Source: Mesorhizobium sp.
GTDB lineage: Bacteria > Pseudomonadota > Alphaproteobacteria > Rhizobiales > Rhizobiaceae
DNA: 64,000 nt
Assembly (NCBI RefSeq): GCF_004962245.1
Contig: NZ_SUHQ01000011.1
Location: 125,103 to 189,102 of the forward strand
Direction of reading: 5' to 3'
Under the pieces are notes generated by a model that made no database searches, was not told where the DNA came from, and was given only the letters and a program-made list of their open reading frames with translations. The stretch's first letter is position 1; each line of letters begins with the position of its first letter. Position numbers and translations under genes: made by a program. Below, in pieces: positions 35,466 through 46,421 of the stretch.

Positions 35466-36332
35466 TTAACGGTCATGCTTGTCGGCCCTGCGGTTGCCCA
35501 GCAATAGCTTTCGCTCGAGATGGGCTCGCAGTTCGCCGTAATACGCCGTCAGGAACGGGCGGGCGTCATGCTCCTGCGGCGCCGCCCCGATCTTGCGTCC
35601 GATCGTTTCCGCCACCGTCCGCAGCGCGAAATAGTCGTCGCGCCGCAGCACTTCCTCCAGCTTGTGCAGTTCGGCGATGCCATAAGCATCGAGTTGGGCG
35701 TGGCTGAACTGAAAGGCCTTGGCGACCGGATCCTGCCTTGTCGACAGATCTTCCATCAGCGTGCGCTTCGGCGCTTCGACCACCCAGGTTCCCGCCAGGA
35801 GATCGCCGATCCGCATGCGGTCGCGATTGAAAAGCGGGAACAGGGCGAACAACAGCGCCCAGACCAGTCCGAAGACCGTCGTCAGCGTATCGGCGACGCC
35901 CATCCCACCCCGTCCGGCGATAATCGACAGCGGCAGAAAGACTTCGATCTCGCGCATCAGATTGCGGGCGATGACCTGATCGACCGACAGACCGGCTCCG
36001 CTGCGCGACGCCACCCTGATGCCGACGATCCGCTTGCCTGGCGTCGATGCGCGCCGGCCGGCCTCGAAGGCGATGAAATAGACGTTGCGCAGAAAGAAGA
36101 TCAGGATGATCCAGACGATGAAAAGCGGCTGCATTTCATCGGTGCCAAGGCCTCCCACCCCTAACAGCGCGACGATCGTGGCCACGATTGCAGCCGTGAC
36201 GATGAACACGACATCGAGCAGGAAAGCGGCAGCCCGTGTGCCGGCGTCGGCCAGCTTTATCTGGAGATCGACGCCTTCAGGCGTGATCAGCGAGCGTGTC
36301 GTCGCCAGCCGGGAGCGTCTAGCGGTCGCCAT
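35466..36332 (-). CDS. RDD-family membrane protein
   Basis: A 288-residue protein with an RDD domain: DAGTRAAAFLLDVVFIVTAA near residues 29-48, a second hydrophobic stretch near 65-85, and GRRASTPGKRIVGIRV near residue 92. A third hydrophobic region and RMRIGDLLAGTWVVEAPKR follow, then a soluble helical C-terminus. The ATG at 36332 overlaps the previous gene by 14 bp. Last gene of the MoxR/DUF58 operon. RDD proteins are membrane proteins of diverse, mostly unknown roles. Confidence 0.85.
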   Translation of the reverse strand: MATARRSRLATTRSLITPEGVDLQIKLADAGTRAAAFLLDVVFIVTAAIVATIVALLGVGGLGTDEMQPLFIVWIILIFFLRNVYFIAFEAGRRASTPGKRIVGIRVASRSGAGLSVDQVIARNLMREIEVFLPLSIIAGRGGMGVADTLTTVFGLVWALLFALFPLFNRDRMRIGDLLAGTWVVEAPKRTLMEDLSTRQDPVAKAFQFSHAQLDAYGIAELHKLEEVLRRDDYFALRTVAETIGRKIGAAPQEHDARPFLTAYYGELRAHLERKLLLGNRRADKHDR

Positions 36333-37350
36333 TCCGCACCACCTGGAACAGATAGAAATAGCCGATCCACAGCGCGAGCATGCCACCACCAATGGCATAG
36401 CGCGCGACATCGCTGGTGATCGTCTGCCTGCCGATGCCCTCGAGCAGTCCGGCAAACAGCAGCATGACCGAAACGCCGACCATCGCGGTCGCCGCGACGC
36501 GTCCCGCGTGGGCCGCCGCCATCATGCGGGACAACTCGCCGGGAAAGGCGATGCGCGTGCCGATGCGCATGCCGGCAGCGCCGGCCAGTGCGATGGCGAA
36601 CAATTCGGTGGTGCCGTGAATGGCCAGCCAGCCGCCGAGTTCCATGCCAAGCCCCTTTGCCCAGTAGACTTGGAACAGCGCGCCCAGCATGCAGCCGTTG
36701 AACAGCATCAACAGCACCGTCGGCACGGCGAAGGCGAAGCCAAGGGCAAAGGCCAGGATTGCGACCTGTGCGTTGTGCGTGAAAAGATAGGCGGCAAAGC
36801 CCGATAGAAAGCCGTTGTCGCCACTATAGAGCATCCCGCGTAGCAGCTCGGCCGAAGCATCGGGGCCGCGGCCGGCAGCCAGGCCCGAGGGGATGATCGC
36901 GTCGAACCAGCCCTTGTCGGACGCTACCAGCCAGGCGCCGGCGCCGACGCCGACAGACATCAGGCCCACCGACACCAGCGTCTCGCGCCACAAATCGCGG
37001 ATGGCACCGGGCCAGTCATACAGGAAGAAATCACCAATGCGCTGCCGCAGTCCGCGGCGTGCCCCGTAGAGATAGAAGTAACCCCGCTGTGACAGGGATT
37101 CGAGATAGGCGATCAGCGCGCTGTCGAGGGATGTCGCTCTCGCCACCGAAAGGGAAGACAATGCCGATCGGTAGAGCAGCGGCAGCGACAGCAGCTCTTC
37201 TTCCGACAGCGTTCTCGGCGCGCGTTTCTCGACGCGGGCGAGAAGCGCCTCGAATGCCTTCCAGTCAGCCTCGCGCTCCCGCCGGAAGCTGGCCAGCGAC
37301 TGGCGTACGGCGCCGCCGCGTACAGCATCGCCAGGAACTGGCGCGCTCAC
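36319..37350 (-). CDS. Stage II sporulation protein M-like (SpoIIM/DUF95) membrane protein
   Basis: A 343-residue protein: a helical N-terminal part (residues 1-110) and a multi-pass C-terminal part, with the conserved block FGFAFAVPTVLLMLFNGCMLGALF and the later IHGTTELFAIALAGAAGMRIG typical of the SpoIIM family in non-sporulating bacteria. The GTG at 37350 overlaps the DUF58 stop by 4 bp. It belongs to the MoxR-DUF58 operon; the name does not imply sporulation. Confidence 0.87.
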   Translation of the reverse strand: MSAPVPGDAVRGGAVRQSLASFRREREADWKAFEALLARVEKRAPRTLSEEELLSLPLLYRSALSSLSVARATSLDSALIAYLESLSQRGYFYLYGARRGLRQRIGDFFLYDWPGAIRDLWRETLVSVGLMSVGVGAGAWLVASDKGWFDAIIPSGLAAGRGPDASAELLRGMLYSGDNGFLSGFAAYLFTHNAQVAILAFALGFAFAVPTVLLMLFNGCMLGALFQVYWAKGLGMELGGWLAIHGTTELFAIALAGAAGMRIGTRIAFPGELSRMMAAAHAGRVAATAMVGVSVMLLFAGLLEGIGRQTITSDVARYAIGGGMLALWIGYFYLFQVVRNGDR

Positions 37351-38653
37351 AACAAATCCTCCCGCTTGAACTGCAGATAGCGCTCGACCAGCGCCGGCCC
37401 CAGCCTTTGATGGTCGGCTTCGATCACATGCGCGCCAAGCAGCCGCAACCGGCCGATGACGACCTGCCTTTCGCGCAAAAGCCCGCCGGCAACGACGGCG
37501 CGGGCGACATCCTCGCCGGACCGGGGCGGCATGTCGGCCAAGGTCTCCAACTCGACATCCCTGGTCATCATGAACAGCACCAGATGCCGCTCGGTAAGCC
37601 GGCCGACGGTGCGCAGCATCAATTCCGCGCTGATCGGATCGACGAAATCGGTGAAGATGATCACCAGGGAGCGCCGGTCGAGCCTTGCTGCAAGCGTGGT
37701 CAGCGCCAGGGTGAAATTGGTCTCCTCATTGGAATAGTCGATCTCCGCCGCCCGCTTCTGGATCATCGCGAAACTGGCGGAGCCGCGCACCGCGCCGCTT
37801 GAGACGCGCGGCCGCGCATCGAAGCCGAACAGGCTGACCATGTCGCCGCCCTTGAGCGCAATGAACGCCGACAGCAAGGCGGCCGTCACCGCACGGTCCA
37901 CCTTCGGCATACCGTCAACCGGCTCGCACATCAGGCGCCCGCTGTCGATGGCCAGCACGATGTTGTTGTTTTCCTCGATGCGGAACTCGCGCGCCAGAAG
38001 CTTGCCGTGGCGGGCGCTGCGCTTCCAGTCGATCATCCGCCGGCCCATGCCCGGCTGGTAATCCTTGAGCGCCTCGAATTCCCGGCCTTGGCCGGCCCGG
38101 CGCTGCGCGTACCCGTCGGGCAAGGCCTCGCGCTGCAGCAACGTGATTGCTTGGTCGCGGGCGCTGCTGACGTCGGGCAACACCGCCACCTTGCTGTCCA
38201 TCGGCAGGACGACCTGGTTCCAGACCAGTCCGAACGGCCCACGCCAGCGCACCCACAGACGATCGAAGCTGGCGATGCCGCGCCGCAGCGCCTGGAACCG
38301 GAGGTCGAGCGATCCGCCGTTGCTGGTCGGGGTCAGGGCACCGCCGGTGCCGCCCACTGGCGCCAGGCGCTCATCATGGCCGACGCGCGCCTCCAGGGTC
38401 CCTGGCCGGCCTGAAAAACGGGCGGCGACACGGACGGTGAACTGCCCGCCGACGCCAACCTGCGGCGGCGCGTGGAGGCTGGCGGCCAGCGATGCCCGGC
38501 CGTGTCCTGCCGCGGCGTCCACCGCCAGGAAGGCGAGCAGCAAGCAGATCCACAGCAATCCGAGATACCAGAGCGGCGGCAGCACCAGCGCGACCAGGAA
38601 GGCCGGTACCGCGCCTGCCGCCGCCGCCCACACCGCTCGGCCGCTTGGGTAAA

Positions 38654-38657
<4 letters not shown>
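37347..38657 (-). CDS. DUF58 domain protein (vWA-like)
   Basis: A 436-residue protein with one or two N-terminal membrane segments (residues 8-45), a beta-rich middle domain, and the DUF58 motif region REFEALKDYQPGMGRRMIDW. A degenerate von Willebrand factor A fold follows (VLAIDSGRLM in place of the full DxSxS site; IIFTDFVDP). The TTG start at 38657 overlaps the MoxR stop (TTGA) and follows GGAAG. DUF58 proteins pair with MoxR ATPases, probably as substrates or adaptors in assembling envelope or enzyme complexes. Confidence 0.85.
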
Positions 38658-39596
<939 letters not shown>

Positions 39597-39610
<14 letters not shown>

Positions 39611-40796
39611 TAAGCCTCCTTGCCGTCCAGTCGTGCAGCCGCTCCGCTGCCTCGTGCATTTGCGTCAGGTTTCTCGCCTCGCTGGCGGCTTGCGCCCGCG
39701 CCGTGAATCCGCTGGCCTCGTCCTTATCGCGAGAATCGAGCCAGTGGTCGAGCGCTTCTCCTTGCAGCCCCTGCGGCGCACCCAGCAGTGCGCCTGCGCG
39801 CACCCGCATCAAGGCCGCATAACGGCCTCCCAGTTCCTCGAGTCGCCCGGCGCGCCGCAGCAGCATCGCCGTCGTATCCACCAGTGCGCGCTTGCCGAAG
39901 GCGATGGCGCGCAATTCGGCGCGCGGCGGGCCGAAACGGCCGAGGCCGTGCAGGAAAGCCAGCGCCGCCGCAGCCAGAATCGTCAGTGTCAGCGCCAGAA
40001 ACGGCGGTTCGACCAACAGCTTGGCAAGGTCATACTTCCGCCCCGCGCCATGCAGCGTGAGATCGAACATGACCGGGCCGTTTTCGGGCTGCAGCAATGC
40101 AATCAGGTCGAGCGCGGCCGCCGCCTTGCCGGAATCCCCAAGCGCGGCGTTGTTGATCAGATCGGGGTCGGTCAGGACGTAGAATGGTTTGTCGTCCAGT
40201 TCGGTGAGCACAGCCTTGTCGTCGCCGGCTGCTATCAATGGCTGGTCGTCCGCCACCCACTGCAAATCGTCAGGAGCGGCAACGGGCCGGCCTTCGATGT
40301 CGAGTTGCTGCACCTTGCTTTGGCCGACGCCGATCTTTGCATTGGCGATCCGGCCGAGCCATTGGTTCACCACGGAATCGGGCAATCGCCCGAATTTCAT
40401 GTTCCATCCTTCGTGCTCCTCCAGCGGCAGGGTCTGCCATTTGGGCAGCACGAAGAGGGTATCCTGGTTTTGTCGAATGTCGAGGATGTGATCGAGCGCC
40501 GCGGGATCGCTCTCGGGCGAAATGGTGACGATCAGCAACATGTCGGCACCAAGCTCCTGATCGGTCCGCGCCATGGAAGACGGGTTGCCGGTCAGCCGCA
40601 TCCATTCCGCCAGGCCCGCATAGCCGACGCCGCTTTTCGACAGCGGCGTCGGGCCGCCGTTGCCGGGTTGCCGGAAATCGGGAGCATAGGTGGACAGCAG
40701 GAAGAAACCCGCTGCCGCAAGCAGGCTGGCGAAAATGCCCCAGAACAGCGTTCTTCGATTGAACGGTTCCTGTGCCGTTGGTTCGACAGCACTCAT
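39597..40796 (-). CDS. DUF4350 domain membrane-anchored protein
   Basis: A 399-residue protein with an N-terminal membrane segment (residues 16-36), a large extracytoplasmic domain containing GYAGLAEWMRLTGNP and the Rossmann-like LLIVTISPESDP, and a second membrane segment near residues 268-287 (LALTLTILAAAALAFLHGLGRFGP). A cytoplasmic helical tail follows. DUF4350 proteins resemble GldG-like/IFT52-like folds and recur in MoxR clusters. It overlaps the MoxR gene by 14 bp and the previous gene by 4 bp. Confidence 0.83.
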
Positions 40797-41425
40797 GTCC
40801 AGGCATCCCGGAAGACGAAGCGCTCATAGGCGTTGCGTGCCTCCCGCCAGCCTTCGGCGCCGACTGGCCGACGTGCGAACAATGCGGCTTCGACGATGCG
40901 TGCGATCTCGGTAAACGCGCTGCGCGCCCGCGCCGGGATGGAGGGTGCGGCGGCGATGTCGCGCGCCGTGAGCGACGGCCGCAGGAAGTCCGGCAGTCGG
41001 CCGGCAATATCGGCGACGCTGCGGCGAAGCAGGAGATGAACCGCTTCGTCATACTCGCCTCGCGCGGCAAGCGCGTCGGCTTCCGACAGCAGGACCTGCG
41101 CGGCGCCGGCGTCGGGACGCCATGCTTCCTCCGCCTCGGTCTCGCCCCGCGCGCGCTGCCACGGCAGGCGCCAGGCGATACCTTTCACCTCAAGGAAGAC
41201 CAGGAGCAGGATGATCGCGGCACCTGATATCACCGCGCCCCAGAACAGATAGATCATGTAGGGACCGAGCGACGACAACAGGTCCGCCAATGGCTTCAGC
41301 CAGTCGGGTGGCTGGGGCGGCACATAGGTCGGCAGGTCGAATTGGATCGACTTATCCGCGATCAGCTGCTCATGCGCTTTTGCCAGCCATTCGGCCTCCG
41401 CTGTGCCTGGCTGTGCCACTGCCAC
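40793..41425 (-). CDS. DUF4129 domain protein, first gene of the MoxR operon
   Basis: A 210-residue protein with one membrane segment near residues 54-78 (LGPYMIYLFWGAVISGAAIILLL) and a C-terminal helical DUF4129 domain (ALAARGEYDEAVHLLLRRSVADI...RNAYERFVF). The GTG at 41425 follows AGGAG. It overlaps the DUF4350 gene by 4 bp and starts the run of six coupled minus-strand genes. Function unknown beyond its association with transglutaminase-like and MoxR systems. Confidence 0.82.
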   Translation of the reverse strand: MAVAQPGTAEAEWLAKAHEQLIADKSIQFDLPTYVPPQPPDWLKPLADLLSSLGPYMIYLFWGAVISGAAIILLLVFLEVKGIAWRLPWQRARGETEAEEAWRPDAGAAQVLLSEADALAARGEYDEAVHLLLRRSVADIAGRLPDFLRPSLTARDIAAAPSIPARARSAFTEIARIVEAALFARRPVGAEGWREARNAYERFVFRDAWT

Positions 41426-41572
41426 CCGCTCCTATGCAACCTGTGGTTCCCCAGCCGACACTGACAATGCGCAACGGCAATTGCAAGTGGGGCTGGACGC
41501 CAAGCATCAATCTTGGCAGATTTGCTGCCAGGATCGCCAGCCGGCATGCGGCGGTGAGCGCGGGGGTGCATC

Positions 41573-42337
41573 ATGACTTCAACCGCACTGGAACGGCCGG
41601 ACAAGTTTCGCATCGGCAGGGTTTTCAACGACAGCTTTGCTGTCATCAGCCGCAATCCCGTTCTTTGCCTCGGGCTGGCAGTGCTGTTTTCGGGATTGCC
41701 AACGTTGCTCTACCAGCTTTGGCTCTGGAAATGGGCGATCGGCACCGAGACAGGCCCCCCGGAGTTCTCGGCCCAACGAGCCATCGTTACAGTCGTTGTC
41801 GTGCTGGTTTCCATGGTCCTGGCGGCGATTTTGCAGGCGACCCTGGTGCGCGCGGCCATCGAGGATCTGAACGGCAAGCGACCATCGATGGGCGACAGCC
41901 TCAAGATGGCAATCTCCCTCCTGCTGCCGGTGATAGGCATCGCAGTACTGGTCTCTCTTGGCGCGGGATTAGGCTTCATCCTGCTCATCGTCCCCGGCAT
42001 CATGCTGTGGCTCCGCTGGTCGGTCGCCGTGCCGGTTCTGGTTCAGGAACGACTGGGGGTGTTCGGCAGCATGAAGCGCAGTCGCGAGCTGACCAAAGGG
42101 AGCCGTTGGGCGCTGTTCGGATTCTGGATTATCCTGATCATAGCCGTGATCGCCATCCAGCTTGTTCTGAGCCAAATCGTCATGGTCTTCGGCGTGACCG
42201 TGGCTCTCATCCTGGACGCACTGGTGACATCAGTCGTATCCGTGGTGACATCGGTCGCCCCGGCGGTCAGCTATGTCGAACTGCGGCAGGTTAGGGAAGG
42301 CACCAGCGTCGACGAACTGGCGGAGATATTCTCCTGA
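41573..42337 (+). CDS. Multi-pass membrane protein, YciC/glycerophosphodiesterase-membrane-domain-like
   Basis: A 254-residue hydrophobic protein with about five or six membrane segments and the pattern GAGLGFILLIVPGIMLWLRWSVAVPVLVQERLGVFGSMKRSRELTKG typical of the GPDPase membrane/UPF0259-like family. No catalytic motif is visible. It is divergent from the MoxR operon across 147 bp and convergent with the aminotransferase gene. Function unknown. Confidence 0.75.
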   Translation: MTSTALERPDKFRIGRVFNDSFAVISRNPVLCLGLAVLFSGLPTLLYQLWLWKWAIGTETGPPEFSAQRAIVTVVVVLVSMVLAAILQATLVRAAIEDLNGKRPSMGDSLKMAISLLLPVIGIAVLVSLGAGLGFILLIVPGIMLWLRWSVAVPVLVQERLGVFGSMKRSRELTKGSRWALFGFWIILIIAVIAIQLVLSQIVMVFGVTVALILDALVTSVVSVVTSVAPAVSYVELRQVREGTSVDELAEIFS

Positions 42338-42374
42338 TGCGAGAGGTCGCTCCCGCCTACCACATCATGCCCGC

Positions 42375-43691
42375 TTACCACATCATGAAGGAAACGACAT
42401 CCGCGTCGGAGACCTTACCTGCCGTCACGTCGGCGATCGCCTGATCGACGATGGCCGCGCCCTCAGTGACCTCGTCCTCGATCAGCGTCAGCGGCGGCAT
42501 GAATTCGAGCACGTTGGCTTTCAGCCCGACATAGGTGAAGGCCGCACCCAGTTCGTAGCCGCGATAGATGATCTTGGCCGTCGTCGTCGCCGGAACCGGC
42601 TCGCGCGTCGAGCGGTCCTTGACCAGATCGACGCCGATGGCAAGGCCGCGCCCGCGCACGTCGCCGATGATCTCGTGTTTTGCGGCGAGCGCACGCAGCG
42701 CTTCTGAGAATAGCGTGCCGACGCGCGCCGAACGCTCGACCAGGCCTTCCCTGTCGATCGTCTTCAGCACAGCGTTGCCGGCGGACGCCGCCACCGGGTT
42801 GCCGGCGGTCGTCTGCAGCGCGAACGCCGGTGCGTGGTCCATGATCTCCTTCGGGCCGATGACCGCCGAAAGTGGCAGGCCACCGCCGATGCCCTTGCCG
42901 AACACGACGAGATCTGGCGTCAGTCCTTCGTGCTGGAAACAGTGCATCATGCCGCTGCGCGCCAGCCCGACCTTGACCTCGTCGACGACTATTCTGATGC
43001 CATGTCTGCGGCAACGTTCCTGCAACGCCTTGAGGAAGCCCGGCGGCGGCACGATCAGCCCGCCATCCGACATCAGCGGCTCGATGAACACCGCCGCGAC
43101 CTGATGCGGCGGGCAGGTGGTCTCGAACTGGTAGTCGAGCAGCGCGAGAACGGCCTCGGCGCTGAACTGCGGCCGGAACGGGTCGGGGTAGGGGAGCAGG
43201 AGCACGCCCGGCCTTGGCAGCGTGTGGGTCATGGCGGTATGGCCGCTGATGCCCATCGAGCCGGACAGGTTGCCGTGATAGGAGCCGATGAAGGAGATGA
43301 AACGCGAGCGGCCTGTCGCGGCTTGTAGCACACGCACCGCGCAATCATTGGCATCCGATCCGGAATGGCCGAACCAGACGCGCCGCTCACCGTTGCCGGG
43401 CGTGATCGCCAGCAGCCGTTCGGCCAGCGAAACCGCCGGCTCGTTCGGGTAGAGCAAGAGGCTGGCCCCGGCCATGTCGCGGATCGACGCCGCGACCGCC
43501 TCGACGATGGCCGGATGGCCGTAGCCGAGGATTGCCGGACCGGCCGAGCCGGACAGGTCGAGCAGCGAGCGGCCGCCTTCCTCGATCAGCCGATTGCCCC
43601 GGCCGCCGACGACGCTTAGCGGCGAAAAACGCAGCTTGCCGATTTGGGCGATGGTTGTCGCGTCGCGCTCGCGCAGGCTGAGATTGCTCAT
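42375..43691 (-). CDS. Class III PLP-dependent aminotransferase
   Basis: A 438-residue fold-type I aminotransferase. Cofactor marks are HSGSDANDCAVR near residues 108-119, SYHGNLSG near 136, IVVDEVKVGLARSG near 233-246, and the Schiff-base lysine in VVFGKGIGGGLPLS near 262. The family includes 4-aminobutyrate, ornithine and polyamine aminotransferases; the substrate is not readable from sequence. The ATG at 43691 overlaps the upstream stop (ATGA). Last gene of the RpiR operon; by position comparable to PuuE. Confidence 0.88.
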   Translation of the reverse strand: MSNLSLRERDATTIAQIGKLRFSPLSVVGGRGNRLIEEGGRSLLDLSGSAGPAILGYGHPAIVEAVAASIRDMAGASLLLYPNEPAVSLAERLLAITPGNGERRVWFGHSGSDANDCAVRVLQAATGRSRFISFIGSYHGNLSGSMGISGHTAMTHTLPRPGVLLLPYPDPFRPQFSAEAVLALLDYQFETTCPPHQVAAVFIEPLMSDGGLIVPPPGFLKALQERCRRHGIRIVVDEVKVGLARSGMMHCFQHEGLTPDLVVFGKGIGGGLPLSAVIGPKEIMDHAPAFALQTTAGNPVAASAGNAVLKTIDREGLVERSARVGTLFSEALRALAAKHEIIGDVRGRGLAIGVDLVKDRSTREPVPATTTAKIIYRGYELGAAFTYVGLKANVLEFMPPLTLIEDEVTEGAAIVDQAIADVTAGKVSDADVVSFMMW

Positions 43692-44455
43692 GACGCTTTC
43701 TCCTTCTGCTGCGCGGGCAAGGCGGCGGCCAGGCGGTTCGCCCACGCCTCGATGCCGGAGCGGCTCGACAACAGATCCTGCCGGATCTCGATGAGGACGG
43801 CGGGAATGCCGCGATCGTCGCCATGGATGGGCACGGCGTAGTCCGCGTCGCGGCTGATCACGTAAGGCACGTTGGCACCGACATTGAGCGCGCCGCCGAC
43901 GCTTAGACCGGCGAGGATCGCTTCGCCGAAATCGCCGGCGCGGTCGTAAAGCACGCCGGCATGCCAGGGCCTGGGAACCCCGAGGAAGACCGGCGTGAAG
44001 CTGTGGATCGTCGCGATCCGCGTCGGCCTGCCGTCCTTCGCCCGGCGGTCGAGATGAGCAGCCACCCGGTCATGGAAAGGCGTGAACATGATTTCGGCGC
44101 GCCGGGCCTGCTCCGCCGGGTCGAGGCCGACATTGCCGGGAATATCGGTGTCTTCAGATAGGACAGGAATGCTGCCGCTCGTGCCCAGAGGCCGGTTGAG
44201 GTCGATCAGCAGCCGCGAATAACCGCTGAGGAAGGCCGGCGCATCGAGCAGCATCGACAGACGGCGCGTCACTTCGGCGGCGCCGATATCCCAGGCGATG
44301 TGACGTTGCAGATGGCGGATATCGAGCCCCAGCTGACCATATTCCGCCGGAATGTGGTTGGATGCATGCTCGCACAACAGCACGATATCGGAGCGTCCAT
44401 TTTCGTTGAGCACGTCGACGGCAGCCGGCCACTCATTTGCAAGCTGCGCAGCCAT
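43688..44455 (-). CDS. N-formylglutamate amidohydrolase family protein
   Basis: A 255-residue protein of the HutG fold family but distinct from the hut copy at 18448. Marks are LLCEHASNHIPAEYG near residues 26-40, HIAWDIGAAEVTRRLS near residue 52, SRLLIDLNRPLG, TIHSFTPVF near residues 149-157, and IPAVLIEIRQDLL. The usual reaction is hydrolysis of an N-acyl-glutamate amide. Here it follows a glutamine-synthetase-like ligase, so a glutamyl-amide substrate is possible. The ATG shares one base with the ligase stop. Confidence 0.85.
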   Translation of the reverse strand: MAAQLANEWPAAVDVLNENGRSDIVLLCEHASNHIPAEYGQLGLDIRHLQRHIAWDIGAAEVTRRLSMLLDAPAFLSGYSRLLIDLNRPLGTSGSIPVLSEDTDIPGNVGLDPAEQARRAEIMFTPFHDRVAAHLDRRAKDGRPTRIATIHSFTPVFLGVPRPWHAGVLYDRAGDFGEAILAGLSVGGALNVGANVPYVISRDADYAVPIHGDDRGIPAVLIEIRQDLLSSRSGIEAWANRLAAALPAQQKEKAS

Positions 44456-45777
44456 CAATAAAGCGTCCGGTAGAGGTCGCAGACAGCCACCGGATCGAGA
44501 CCGGCAAGGCGCTCGGTCTCATGCCGCTTGAGGCCGACGAAGGTCTCGACGAAGACCGGTGCGAACCATCCGGTGACGGTGCTGTCGGCGGTGAGCGCGT
44601 CGAGCGCCGCCGGCAGGGTTTCCGGTAGGCGTACGAGACCGAGCTTCTTGCGCTCCGCTTCGCTCATCAGCGTCGGGTCGCCGGTGACCAGCGGCGGCGT
44701 CGGCAGCTTGGCCTTCAGCCCCTCCAGTCCCGCGCGCACGATTGCCGCCAGCGACAGATAGGGGTTACCGGTGGCGTCGGCGGCCCGATATTCGATATTG
44801 TATTGCCGCGCCGGATCGCGCCCGCCGATCGTCACCGTCGGGCATATGCGTAAGGACGCCTCCCGGTCGCGATCGGCAAGCCAGGTGTAGGACGAACTCC
44901 AGCTATGCGGCTTCAGCCGGTAGTAGGACGATACGCTCGCCGCCGTCATGGCGGTGATACCAGGTAGATGGCGCAGCACGCCGGCACAGAAGGCACCGGC
45001 CTGGCTGGAAAGACCGCCCGGCTGCGCCGCGTCGTAGGTCGCCGGTTTGCCGGCCTCGTCGACGAAACTGAAATGGATATGGACGCCGTTGCCAACGGCA
45101 TCGGGAGCAGTTTTCGGTGTGAAGCTGGCGCGCCAGCCGGCATTGCGCGCCACTTCGCGGGTGATTTCTCGGATGGCGACGGCGCGGTCGGCCGCGGCAA
45201 GCGCGTCGGCCGGCTCGTGCGTCACCTCGAACTGCTCGTTGCCGAACTCGGCGATGACCACTTCGGGCGCCACGCCCGCTTCCGCCAGCGCCGCCACCAG
45301 ATTGGGAGCAAAAGGGTCGGCGCGGCGCAGCGCGGCGAACGACATCGAATGACCCGGGCCGAAGCCGGCGTCGGCGATGTGGAACTCATGCTCGAAGGCG
45401 GCGACGACGGAAAGCCCGGTTGCCGCTTTCAGCTCCGCCAGTGCATCCCTGAGCATGGTCCGCGTGCAGCCGACCCACGGGCTGCCGTCGAGTTCGACGA
45501 TGTTGCCGGCGACCATGTCGAAAGGCGTCGCCGATCCGGTCAGCGCCGTGCGGAAACGCGCGTTGAGATCGGGCACCAGCCGCACGTCGCCGGACGAACC
45601 CCAGGGATTGGGATCGACGATGGAATTGAACGGCGTCAGCGACAGATTGGCCTGCAGCCAGCCGACGCCGGTGGCGGCGATCTTCTGCAGCTTGCTTTCG
45701 ACGACCGAACGGCCGCGCGTGATGGCGGAAAGATCGGTGGTGACGACGGCAACGAGAGGTTCGACGGTCGATGTCAT
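44455..45777 (-). CDS. Glutamine synthetase-like gamma-glutamyl ligase
   Basis: A 440-residue GS-family protein with the N-terminal beta-grasp part and the catalytic domain intact: FEHEFHIAD near residue 128, EFGNEQFEVTHEP near 177, GNGVHIHFSF near 229, SWSSSYTWLADRDREASLRI, and EYRAADATGNPYLSLAA near 335. GS-like proteins outside nitrogen assimilation join glutamate to amines (PuuA, gamma-glutamylmethylamide or anilide synthases). Between a cysteine hydrolase and an N-formylglutamate-amidohydrolase-like gene, it is most likely a substrate-activating ligase. It overlaps the previous stop by 4 bp. Confidence 0.85.
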   Translation of the reverse strand: MTSTVEPLVAVVTTDLSAITRGRSVVESKLQKIAATGVGWLQANLSLTPFNSIVDPNPWGSSGDVRLVPDLNARFRTALTGSATPFDMVAGNIVELDGSPWVGCTRTMLRDALAELKAATGLSVVAAFEHEFHIADAGFGPGHSMSFAALRRADPFAPNLVAALAEAGVAPEVVIAEFGNEQFEVTHEPADALAAADRAVAIREITREVARNAGWRASFTPKTAPDAVGNGVHIHFSFVDEAGKPATYDAAQPGGLSSQAGAFCAGVLRHLPGITAMTAASVSSYYRLKPHSWSSSYTWLADRDREASLRICPTVTIGGRDPARQYNIEYRAADATGNPYLSLAAIVRAGLEGLKAKLPTPPLVTGDPTLMSEAERKKLGLVRLPETLPAALDALTADSTVTGWFAPVFVETFVGLKRHETERLAGLDPVAVCDLYRTLY

Positions 45778-46421
45778 GCAGCTTTTCCCAAGGCTTTGAA
45801 GCGGGCGACGACCGTGTTGGTGTCGGTGACCCAGCAGTATCCGCCGAAGGCCTTGAGCGCGATGTCGTGGCGTTCCTGGGTGATGGTGGCGCAGGCGTCG
45901 GATACACAGGTTATGAGGTAGCCGCGGTCGGCGCCGTCGCGCACCGTCATGTCGACGCATTGATCGGTGAGCACGCCGACCACGACGAGATAGCGAATGC
46001 CAAGGTTCTTCAGGAGATAGTCGACATTGGTCGAATTGAATATGCCGGACGACGTCTTCGGCAGCATGATCTCGTCGCCGACCGGCGCCAGCGATGGCAC
46101 CGGCAGACCCTCCGGCAGGCTGGGCGCAATATGGATCGGTGTCAGCTTGTGGTCGAGGGACCGGTCGCGACCATCCTCCGTCAGACTCTGGATGATGGTG
46201 TGGATCACCTCGACGCCATTGGCGCGGGCCGCCGCCAGCAGGCGTTCCTGGTTGGGGATCGTTTGCGACGCGGTCTGGCGGTAGAAATAATGGTCCGGGC
46301 CGCGCTCCGGATGCGCCGGATCGGCGCCGGGCTCCAGCCAGACGCGCTGCATGTCGACCAGGAGCAGTGCGGTTTCGCCGGCCCGGAACGGCTCGTTTCG
46401 TTTTGGCAGTGATTGCGTCAT
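45774..46421 (-). CDS. Isochorismatase-like cysteine hydrolase
   Basis: A 215-residue hydrolase with the full catalytic triad: Asp in LLLVDMQRVWL near residue 23, Lys in MLPKTSSGIFNST near 121, and Cys in GVLTDQCVDMTVRDGAD near 154, preceded by the usual non-proline cis-peptide region. Members cleave amides or carbamoyl groups (nicotinamidase, N-carbamoylsarcosine amidase, ureidoacrylate hydrolase). Its ATG overlaps the RpiR stop by 4 bp. Likely releases ammonia or an amine in the pathway. Confidence 0.87.
   Translation of the reverse strand: MTQSLPKRNEPFRAGETALLLVDMQRVWLEPGADPAHPERGPDHYFYRQTASQTIPNQERLLAAARANGVEVIHTIIQSLTEDGRDRSLDHKLTPIHIAPSLPEGLPVPSLAPVGDEIMLPKTSSGIFNSTNVDYLLKNLGIRYLVVVGVLTDQCVDMTVRDGADRGYLITCVSDACATITQERHDIALKAFGGYCWVTDTNTVVARFKALGKAA

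Noticed and set aside
36319..37350. Evidence for sporulation from the SpoIIM-like gene
   Set aside because: SpoIIM/DUF95 proteins are common in MoxR clusters of non-sporulating bacteria, and no other sporulation gene is present.
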